Shown piece after piece: positions 20,111-25,523 of a stretch of 25,523 nt of DNA. The notes beneath the pieces were generated by a model. It had not been told where the DNA came from. It worked only from the letters and a program-made list of their open reading frames with translations, and did no database searches. The stretch covers positions 1 through 25,523 of IMG/VR virus record IMGVR_UViG_3300044612_003585; one strand, given 5' to 3'. The stretch is from a virus. Position numbers and translations under genes: made by a program. Each line of letters opens with the position of its first letter. The first letter of the stretch is position 1.

Positions 20111-21103
20111 TTACATACCATTGAGTTCTTTTAGGAAGTCATCATCAGCCAAATCCTCGTTTTCCTTAGTTTCTTCCTTGGAAACAGGAGTTGTGCTTAC
20201 TACAAGTTCTTCACGAATCGCTTCAGCAGGCTTGGCCTTAACTGGATTTGTATTTCTGAACTCGCTCAGATCGCTGTCATTTGAGTTCGAGCTTTCCCTT
20301 ACCATTCCCAAGTGAACCTTGAGAGCATGCTTGAGTTCATCCGCAGACTTGATTGCCCTTAAGGCTTGCAAATCGTGAAGGCTATCAAGCCAACTCTTCA
20401 ACTCATCCAAGCTACCAGCGGGAGACTGGTCTTCAAACTTAGAGTTGTCGTAGTTGGGGTATTCCATACCACCACCACCTTTGACAACCTTCTTAACGAC
20501 ACGGAAGTCACGACCATCCTTGGGATGAGTGATGTCTCCCAATGGCTTTTCGCCAGCAGCTTCATCACCTTTCATAGCCCGAATAATCTTGGAATGAGTG
20601 GTGTTGCCGCAAGAGAAAATCTTGGGTCCAACATTCTTCTTGATATTGCCATCCTTGTCCTTTTCAGAACGAACGATGACATTGTAGTAATATCTTTCGA
20701 CAGGCTTGATTGCACGGGCTTGATTCTGCAATTCTTCCTGAGCCTTGCCTGAAAGACTCTCAGACCTTTGCCACAAGTCGCTGTAATACTTGCAGATAAT
20801 GCAATCTCCAAGCCAGCGTGGTGGACCACCCCTGTCGCTGTCTGTCAACTTGCGTGGACAATGATAGGTTTTCTTCTGCCTTGTTTCTGGATTGGAAAGG
20901 GTGTGAACACGGGTGGCACACCATACGCTTCCGCCTTTCTTGCGAGGCAGAATGCGGAGCATGACATAGCCATCCCTATCTGGCATCTTGACGAATTTCT
21001 CAAGGTAATCACCTCCTCCGGCATTGGAAGTGGCCTCCTCGGAAACTCGTTGTGCCTCTTTGTTAATTTCAGAAAGATCAAGTGGTTCAAAGTCGAGTGA
21101 CAT
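20111..21103 (-). CDS. gp32: gp32-like single-stranded-DNA-binding protein
   Basis: 330 aa, near T4 gp32 (301 aa). A zinc site in the same order as T4 gp32 (H-C-C-C) is visible: H67, C82, C101 and C104 (in HCPRKL and GDCIICKYY). Aromatic/basic segments around (YVMLRILPRKKGG; VERYYYNVIVRSEKD) fit the OB-fold DNA-binding core. The N-terminal 20 residues (EINKEAQRV) would be the cooperativity region. The C-terminus is acidic (ENEDLADDDFLKEL), as in gp32, where it recruits partner proteins. It binds unwound DNA during replication and recombination with UvsX. The mRNA leader can form a stem hiding the ribosome-binding site, and a strong terminator follows. Confidence 0.88.
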   Translation of the reverse strand: MSLDFEPLDLSEINKEAQRVSEEATSNAGGGDYLEKFVKMPDRDGYVMLRILPRKKGGSVWCATRVHTLSNPETRQKKTYHCPRKLTDSDRGGPPRWLGDCIICKYYSDLWQRSESLSGKAQEELQNQARAIKPVERYYYNVIVRSEKDKDGNIKKNVGPKIFSCGNTTHSKIIRAMKGDEAAGEKPLGDITHPKDGRDFRVVKKVVKGGGGMEYPNYDNSKFEDQSPAGSLDELKSWLDSLHDLQALRAIKSADELKHALKVHLGMVRESSNSNDSDLSEFRNTNPVKAKPAEAIREELVVSTTPVSKEETKENEDLADDDFLKELNGM

Positions 21104-21107
21104 AGTA

Positions 21108-21173
21108 GCCTCATGGTAAAAAGTAATGTGATGGTGATGATGCCGTCACAAACCTATTATCACCAGATGAGGC
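21108..21173 (-). promoter_or_regulatory. Structured leader of the SSB mRNA sequestering the ribosome-binding site
   Basis: On the minus strand GCCTCAT-CT-GGT (21173-21162) can pair with ACC-ATGAGGC (21117-21108): 10 bp with a 2-nt bulge. The 3' arm contains GAGG, the site for the SSB ATG 4 nt further on. Between the arms lies an inner repeat (GTGACGG / CCATCAC, 21149-21143 and 21134-21128, one mismatch on this strand). T4 gene 32 is known to be repressed by its own product through a leader structure, so autoregulation is a natural guess. Confidence 0.6.
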
Positions 21174-21200
21174 CCAAAAATTGATATAAATCTGAAAATT

Positions 21201-21665
21201 TTATTTTTGTTGTAAAGAGTCTTCTGTCTTGCCTGATTTGCTTGCTGCTTCATCGAGGTCTTCCACTACCTTTTGCATTTTCAAGGCTTTGGCGTGAAGG
21301 GCATCCATTTTTTCTTTCATGGAATGGTATCCTTCTTCCTCAAGTTGGCTGTTCAAATTGGTTCTTGCAGCTTGTTCCTGTTCGTATTCCTGCTCAAGAT
21401 TTTTCAAGATGGCTAGATTTCGTTTTAATTTTTCGCTCACTTTTTTTTCCCTTTCTGCCTTTTTGGCTTCTGCCAATTCTGGGTTGCCGGGAAGAGCGGC
21501 TGGAATATGTCCATGTTCTAGGAGAAACATTTCTTTATCCTTTTTCCTTTCATCCTCTACAAGTTTCCTTTCTTTGCGTATTTCTTCACGCCTATCAAGA
21601 ACCTTCTTCCTGACGGCGTTCTCACGCTCTTTTCTCTTTTGAATATCTTTTCTTGATAGTGACAT
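21201..21665 (-). CDS. Coiled-coil charged protein upstream of SSB
   Basis: 154 aa. Almost all of it is Lys/Arg/Glu-rich helix: residues about 1-50 and 65-140 have heptad-like spacing (ERKLVEDERKKDKEMF; LKRNLAILKNLEQEYEQEQA; MKEKMDALHAKALKMQKVVE), broken by a HGHIPAALPGNPE segment near 52-64. No named family recognised. No P-loop or metal motif. It lies between the 255-aa orphan and the SSB gene in the same direction, with about 97 nt of SSB leader after it. A scaffold or replication adaptor is possible, but it does not look like the T4 gp59 helicase loader. Confidence 0.7.
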   Translation of the reverse strand: MSLSRKDIQKRKERENAVRKKVLDRREEIRKERKLVEDERKKDKEMFLLEHGHIPAALPGNPELAEAKKAEREKKVSEKLKRNLAILKNLEQEYEQEQAARTNLNSQLEEEGYHSMKEKMDALHAKALKMQKVVEDLDEAASKSGKTEDSLQQK

Positions 21666-21669
21666 GTCA

Positions 21670-22437
21670 TTATTTCCTTCTTAAATCAGGCATACCGGGA
21701 TCTCTTGCTGCGTTTCCCCAATAGAGGTTGCCCCCATCTTTTTCTTCTTTGGTTTCACTAAAACCAAGCTCTCTGTCCGCAATAAGGTTGATGTTTGCTG
21801 GAACAAAGTAAACATCCGAAACCATTTGTTCTCTTCCTGTGTCATCTTGAGTGACAAAAATCTCTCCCCCATTTGGTGATGGGCGCTTTTCAAAAATAGG
21901 ATACCTCTTGTTGACAGTAAAACGCAGGTTTTTCTGTTTGGCTGTATGCAAATGCATGGGTTCAGGCAAATAAACCATCTGGTCAACTGTTTTTCTTGTC
22001 TGTTGAGAAGGTTTTTGCTGATTATGAGGATGAACAGCAGCCGCTGATAATTGCTGAATAGGCATTGAAGTATTTGATGCCTGTTGAAATTCGCTAACTG
22101 TATATTGAGGATTTTGAGAAGGACTTGTTTGAATTATTTCTTCGACAGTTATAAAAGATTCTTCTCCACCACCATCAAACAAAAACTTTTTGTTCTTTAT
22201 GATGATTCCGCCTTTTGATTCTTTGAAGCTTACGGCCTTTTTGCTCAACTCAAAAATTTCGACATCCGTGATCCAAATGTCTCTTCTTGCCATCTGAGCC
22301 ATAATTGAAGCGGCCAACCTTTCCAAACTAACATCATCAAATGGATCGCCAACCTTTTTCTTGAAGGTTTTCGTTTCCTGCCTATCGTAATCTCCATCAA
22401 CTTTTTCATGATAGTGATATATGCATTCAAATCCCAC
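21670..22437 (-). CDS. Hypothetical 255-aa protein (GTG start)
   Basis: Unrecognised. I place the start at the GTG at 22437 because AGGAGGG lies 5 nt before it; a TTG at 22455 would put that site inside the coding region. The N-terminal part (about 1-95; FECIYHYHEKVDGDYDRQET ... DIWITDVEIFEL) looks like a small alpha+beta domain. A Gln/Ser/Pro-rich linker (about 100-145) follows, then a C-terminal domain (about 150-255) with FTVNKRYPIFEKRPSPNGGE and the segment VSDVYFVPANINL. It starts the SSB-uvsX run and ends 4 nt before the coiled-coil gene, so a replication-related role is possible but not shown. Confidence 0.7.
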   Translation of the reverse strand: MGFECIYHYHEKVDGDYDRQETKTFKKKVGDPFDDVSLERLAASIMAQMARRDIWITDVEIFELSKKAVSFKESKGGIIIKNKKFLFDGGGEESFITVEEIIQTSPSQNPQYTVSEFQQASNTSMPIQQLSAAAVHPHNQQKPSQQTRKTVDQMVYLPEPMHLHTAKQKNLRFTVNKRYPIFEKRPSPNGGEIFVTQDDTGREQMVSDVYFVPANINLIADRELGFSETKEEKDGGNLYWGNAARDPGMPDLRRK

Positions 22438-22480
22438 GATAACCCTCCTGCCCAATATAATAAATTAGTCTAATAGCCAT

Positions 22481-23107
22481 TTATTTTTGCAAAATCATTG
22501 TTCCATGCCTTGTGTTGAAGAAACAAGACTCTCTATTTTTGCTAAACGCAAATGCCTCAAATGCATCTTTGGTAGCCTGATTTCTTCTTATGTTGTCACA
22601 AACCATTATTGCATTTTCATTTAAGTGAGGCCAAACAAATTCAAAATACTGAAGTTGTTTGTCGTATTTTTCTTCAACAGAAAAAATTACCATATCCCAT
22701 CTATTTTCAAAAACTTTGTCAAAAACATCATCATGAATAGAACCATAGTGATATTTTGAATTACCCTTGTATGATCTTCTTATATTCCTAGCACCAATTC
22801 TTTCTGAAAAGAAAGAACCATCGCTCTCCCTAAATGCAAAATAATTCTTCACGGTCTTGCAAGAAATCATGAAACACGCAGAGAAAAGACCCAAATCAAA
22901 ACCAAATTCCATCAAACTGTTTGGAGAAATATACTTACCCAAATGATAGTAAAATCCAGCATAATTAGGATCGCAATAAGAAGGCGATTTTCTAGATAAC
23001 TCATCAATCATGCAATATCTGTCTAGCAAAACACGACCGCTTATGAGTTGTTTTTTTAGATCGACATCAACTTTTTTTTTCAAATATTCGAGTTCAATTT
23101 GTTTCAT
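22481..23107 (-). CDS. Class I SAM-dependent methyltransferase-like protein (Methyltransf_24-like)
   Basis: 208 aa. After a helical N-terminus, LMEFGFDLGLFSACFMI (about 65-81) fits the motif I strand-loop-helix of a Rossmann methyltransferase, although the usual G-x-G-x-G is changed to EFGFDLG. WDMVIFSVEEKYDKQLQYFE (about 137-156) fits the motif IV strand, and HLNENAIMVCDNIRRN and TRHGTMIL the last strands. This is like Methyltransf_24/cephalosporin-hydroxylase-type enzymes often found in glycan gene clusters. The substrate is unknown; a sugar is suggested because the GT9-like and Glf genes start 36 nt away on the other strand. Confidence 0.7.
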   Translation of the reverse strand: MKQIELEYLKKKVDVDLKKQLISGRVLLDRYCMIDELSRKSPSYCDPNYAGFYYHLGKYISPNSLMEFGFDLGLFSACFMISCKTVKNYFAFRESDGSFFSERIGARNIRRSYKGNSKYHYGSIHDDVFDKVFENRWDMVIFSVEEKYDKQLQYFEFVWPHLNENAIMVCDNIRRNQATKDAFEAFAFSKNRESCFFNTRHGTMILQK

Positions 23108-23143
23108 GTATCACTTTTTGCACTCCTAAACTTTATCAGAGTA

Positions 23144-23971
23144 ATGGAAGACCTACATATTTACTTTGAAACAGGAGCGATTGGAGATACAGGACTTAAC
23201 CTGTGCAGAGCCAATATCGCAATGACAGAGAGAAATCTCCAATCAACAATCGTCCACACATCCCCAATATTCAAATCGCACGGCAAAGTGAAAAAAAGTT
23301 GCCAAAATGTTAAGACAATTCTTGATTCTTGTAATTTCATCAAAAAAATTGAATATGACATCGACTACGACAATGACAGTTCATTTTATTTCAGTAAAAA
23401 ATATAATTGTAAAATATTCCAGCCAATGAACTTTCGCAACAGTCATGACATCAAGGAATGGGTTGATTTAAGAAAGTACATACCAGAAAAAAAGCAAAAT
23501 GAAAAAGTTGCAGTTCTGCAACCAGTAAGCCTTGAGATGAAGCCTCAGCAGTTTTTGGACTGGTATGTGCCTACATGGGATAGATGTGTAAACATTCTTC
23601 ATGAAAAAGGTTTCAAAATATTAATGGTTGGAGGACCAAACGATCCATATCAATCATGCATGAAAAAAGAAACAATAGAGAAGACAATTAACAAAATAGG
23701 TTCATGGTCGATTCTGGAATCGTTGGCTTTTACAATTTACGAAGCAGATTTGGTTTTGGCTTGTGATAGTTGGAGCGCCATATGGGGACCAGCCGCAAAA
23801 GTAAAAACATTCACCTCTTGGGGATACAGAATGGAAAATAATATCGACTTTTGGGTTACAGGTTTCTTAGGCAACAAAGAACATTATGAATTTGGATGGA
23901 GTTCACAAAAAGAATATTGCGATGCCTACCTTGCTGGTCGTATAAGCGATTATCTCAGAGAGGAAAAATAA
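23144..23971 (+). CDS. GT9-like (heptosyltransferase-family) glycosyltransferase
   Basis: 275 aa from the ATG at 23144; the earlier in-frame start at 23099 overlaps the divergent gene. The N-terminus YFETGAIGDTGLNLCRANIA (GDTG at 14-17) resembles the GDx loop of ADP-heptose:LPS heptosyltransferases. A central strand VAVLQPVS (about 124-131) starts the second Rossmann domain, KILMVGGPND follows, and ADLVLACDSWSAIWGPAAKV is the donor-binding region (family form: D-S/T-G-x-x-H-x-A-A). Here the usual His is Trp/Ala-like (SWSAIWGPAA), so the donor may differ. It overlaps the glf start by 1 nt (TAATG), forming a glycan operon. Confidence 0.7.
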   Translation: MEDLHIYFETGAIGDTGLNLCRANIAMTERNLQSTIVHTSPIFKSHGKVKKSCQNVKTILDSCNFIKKIEYDIDYDNDSSFYFSKKYNCKIFQPMNFRNSHDIKEWVDLRKYIPEKKQNEKVAVLQPVSLEMKPQQFLDWYVPTWDRCVNILHEKGFKILMVGGPNDPYQSCMKKETIEKTINKIGSWSILESLAFTIYEADLVLACDSWSAIWGPAAKVKTFTSWGYRMENNIDFWVTGFLGNKEHYEFGWSSQKEYCDAYLAGRISDYLREEK

Positions 23972-25107
23972 TGGCAAAGTATGATTTTCTCATAGTTGGA
24001 TCTGGTTTTTTCGGTTCTACCTTTGCCCGCAAGGCAACAGATGCAGGAAAAAAATGCCTTGTCATAGACAAAAATAACCACATTGCTGGAGCAACTTATG
24101 ACAAAAGATGGCAGAACGGAATATTGGTTAGCGAATATGGAGCGCATATATTCCACACTCAAAGTGAAGAAGTTTGGGAATTCATCAATAAATTCACAAA
24201 AATAATTCCTTACATCAACAAACCCAAGGCTTTGTCTCAAGGCAAAGTTTTCTCTTTCCCAATCAACATGATGACACTTCACCAATTGTGGGGAGTTGTC
24301 ACACCAGAAGATGCTCAAAGAAAACTGCAAGAAGTAAGAATTCCTTGCGATAATCCAAGAAACTTTGAAGAATGGGCTTTGGACAGGGTTGGTCGTGAAA
24401 TTTATGATTTATTTTTCTATCACTACACAAAAAAGCAATGGCTAAAGGAACCATCCGAACTACCTGCCTCCATCATTCAAAGACTTCCAATAAGACTAAC
24501 TTACGAAGAAAATTATTTTACAACAAAATATCAAGGAATGCCAAAAGAAGGATATTCCCAAACAATTAGAAAAATGCTTGATGGAATCGATATCAATCTT
24601 GGAGTTGACTTTTTCACCATGAGAAACAAATGGAGAGATTACGCCAATCATCTTGTTTACACAGGACCAATAGATAAATTTTACGATTATGAGTACGGAT
24701 TCTTGGAATACAACACTTTAACTTTTGAACACAAGACATTCTATGGCGACTACCAAGGAACGGCAGTTTTCAACCATGTAGATGGATCAAAACCATACAT
24801 CAGAAGCATTGAACACAAGCATTTCCACAATGAAACGCCAAAACATTATGAAACAAAAAATCAAGAAAAAGAAGAAACAGTTGTGAGTTTTGACATACCA
24901 ATATCATTCAAAGACCATCCTGAACCTTACTACCCAATAAGGGATGAAAAGAACAGTTTCATTTACAACAAATATGCTAATCTGAAAATAAATCACAACG
25001 ATGTTACATTTGGAGGTAGACTAGGAGAATACAAGTATTTGGACATAGATCAGACTATAGGTTCAGCATTGTCAAAGTGGAAGACATTTATGAATCAGGG
25101 GGCTTAA
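23971..25107 (+). CDS. glf: UDP-galactopyranose mutase
   Basis: 378 aa, near bacterial Glf (about 365-385). The N-terminal FAD site is FLIVGSGFFGSTFARKA (GSGFFG) with acidic end CLVIDKNNHIAGATYD. Further Glf features are YGAHIFHTQSEEVWEF (about 50-66), FYHYTKKQWLKEPSELPASI with W and the conserved YTxKQW, RLPIRL and the late segment RLGEYKYLDIDQTI with the catalytic-loop arginine. The enzyme turns UDP-galactopyranose into UDP-galactofuranose, the donor for galactofuranose in surface glycans. The start follows GAGG and overlaps the GT9 stop. Well preserved and probably active. Confidence 0.95.
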   Translation: MAKYDFLIVGSGFFGSTFARKATDAGKKCLVIDKNNHIAGATYDKRWQNGILVSEYGAHIFHTQSEEVWEFINKFTKIIPYINKPKALSQGKVFSFPINMMTLHQLWGVVTPEDAQRKLQEVRIPCDNPRNFEEWALDRVGREIYDLFFYHYTKKQWLKEPSELPASIIQRLPIRLTYEENYFTTKYQGMPKEGYSQTIRKMLDGIDINLGVDFFTMRNKWRDYANHLVYTGPIDKFYDYEYGFLEYNTLTFEHKTFYGDYQGTAVFNHVDGSKPYIRSIEHKHFHNETPKHYETKNQEKEETVVSFDIPISFKDHPEPYYPIRDEKNSFIYNKYANLKINHNDVTFGGRLGEYKYLDIDQTIGSALSKWKTFMNQGA

Positions 25108-25126
25108 TCAACACGATTGGCCCCCT
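25097..25126 (+). terminator. Stem-loop at the glf stop codon, possible weak terminator
   Basis: AGGGGGC and GCCCCCT form a 7-bp GC-rich stem; within the 16-nt loop AATC/GATT can add four more pairs. The structure includes the glf stop. The following bases (TGTCTC) are a poor U-tract, so it may be a pausing or stability element rather than a full terminator. Confidence 0.4.
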
Positions 25127-25130
25127 TGTC

Positions 25131-25247
25131 TCAACCTAAGTTTGTTGCATAAACTTTGGAATTTCCCTTGAACGCTGCCATAAAGCATCCCGCTCCTGTA
25201 TTGGGTCTTTCTTTTACTTCAAAATGATCTGGTATCCATACAGACAT
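25131..25247 (-). pseudogene. Possible 38-aa remnant resembling the N-terminus of a SET domain
   Basis: In the 195-nt gap after glf, the minus strand holds a 38-residue frame starting MSVWIPDHFEVKERPNTGAG and continuing CFMAAFKGNSKVYATNLG. D-x-F-E-V ... GAG-x-F-x-AA can be lined up with D-x-F-Y-I ... GAGRGVFAA at the start of the SET protein at 10823-11296. No ribosome-binding site at normal spacing. It may be a remnant or a chance frame. Nothing else is seen in this gap. Confidence 0.25.
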
Positions 25248-25302
25248 CCTGAACATTTATAATTGAAATAAATTGAGGTAGTACGGAAGAGACACCATAT
25301 TT

Positions 25303-25523
25303 ATGTTCCGCTATGTAAAGAAAAAACAAATAAATCCAATTACATTGAAGGAACACTTCATTCGTCGCAATAAAGTTCTAATTAAAAGAAAATACGGAGG
25401 ATATGGTGACATCGTCATGCAAAGGATGATGTTTGAAGATTTTAGTACAACATTTTCAGAAATTGATTTACATTATTGCTGTCCTCAAAAATACTTACAA
25501 CTGGCATCAGATCAACCTTTTGC
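25303..25523 (+). CDS. Second GT9-like glycosyltransferase, cut by the right window edge
   Basis: An ATG at 25303 opens a frame of 73 codons that runs off the edge. KVLIKRKYGGYGDIVMQRMM (GGYGD at about 32-36) followed by IDLHYCCPQKYLQLASDQP is the N-terminal pattern of GT9/heptosyltransferase-type enzymes (strand, G-x-x-GD-x loop, helix, strand). The ribosome-binding site is not strong (GGAAGAG at about 12 nt). It is downstream of glf in the same direction, so it extends the glycan cluster to the right. The fold call rests on only the first 73 residues. Confidence 0.6.
   Translation, partial: MFRYVKKKQINPITLKEHFIRRNKVLIKRKYGGYGDIVMQRMMFEDFSTTFSEIDLHYCCPQKYLQLASDQPF

Noticed and set aside
21242-21642. 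Plus-strand frames (123 and 107 aa) opposite the coiled-coil gene
   Set aside because: Ser/Phe/Leu-rich reading that mirrors Lys/Glu-rich codons on the other strand; a typical antisense artefact.

Overview
The window looks like a stretch of a large, AT-rich, T4-like (myovirus-type) bacteriophage genome. The supporting features are dense gene packing with 1-4 nt start/stop overlaps, a UvsX/RecA-type recombinase, a gp32-like single-stranded-DNA-binding protein with a zinc site and acidic tail, a T4 gp1-like deoxynucleoside monophosphate kinase, ThyX, a Ski2/Hel308-like helicase, a TnsA/T4-gp4-like nuclease, an HNH endonuclease, and many small orphan genes. The LPS-type sugar enzymes (HldE, GT9-like transferases, UDP-galactopyranose mutase) suggest a Gram-negative host. 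I saw no tRNA, rRNA, CRISPR array or insertion sequence.

Layout. (a) 1-3300, minus strand: a PrkA/YeaG-type AAA+ kinase-like gene, a 73-aa orphan, and a YeaH/YhbH (DUF444) VWA-domain gene running off the left edge; this is a bacterial starvation/stress module carried by a phage. (b) 3400-5770, minus strand: an FmdB-type zinc ribbon, orphans, and a cluster of small proteins whose N-termini share an 'aromatic-x-x-F-L/M-E' motif, then an HNH protein. One of these, 59 aa long, is easily missed. (c) 5800-8900: a membrane-anchored cysteine-rich small protein (+), HldE (-), a 32-aa hydrophobic peptide (+), ThyX (-) and a small membrane protein (-). (d) 8950-9562: two more minus-strand proteins with the shared N-terminal motif. 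(e) 9600-10822, plus strand: an orphan coupled to the zinc-finger/PD-(D/E)XK nuclease and an out-of-frame ORF at its end. (f) 10823-11940, minus: a SET-domain protein coupled to dNMP kinase. (g) 11981-13321, plus: a 4-Cys small protein and an unusual Cys/aromatic/Gly-rich 356-aa protein. (h) 13309-15843, minus: Hel308-like helicase and two coupled orphans. (i) 15868-18749: orphans, an amidoligase (-), and a lone Asn-linker protein (+). (j) 18815-22437, minus: the recombination block of UvsX, gp32-like SSB, a coiled-coil protein and an orphan, with a very strong terminator between SSB and UvsX. (k) 22481-25523: a methyltransferase (-), then a plus-strand glycan operon of GT9-like transferase, Glf and a second GT9-like gene cut by the right edge.

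How the parts work together. UvsX, SSB, helicase, dNMP kinase and ThyX form a replication, recombination and dTMP-supply set. HldE makes ADP-heptose, and GT9 enzymes typically use ADP-heptose, so the phage may build or alter a heptose- and galactofuranose-containing glycan. The AAA+ PrkA / VWA YeaH pair may redirect host stress signalling.

The signals I find most worth following are the phage PrkA-YeaH module; the five proteins with a shared N-terminus resembling the T4 capsid-targeting sequence; a pair of near-identical 17-nt hairpins placed exactly 7 nt upstream of two unlinked start codons; and a stem in the SSB leader that hides its ribosome-binding site. All functional statements come from reading motifs by eye; no database search was run.
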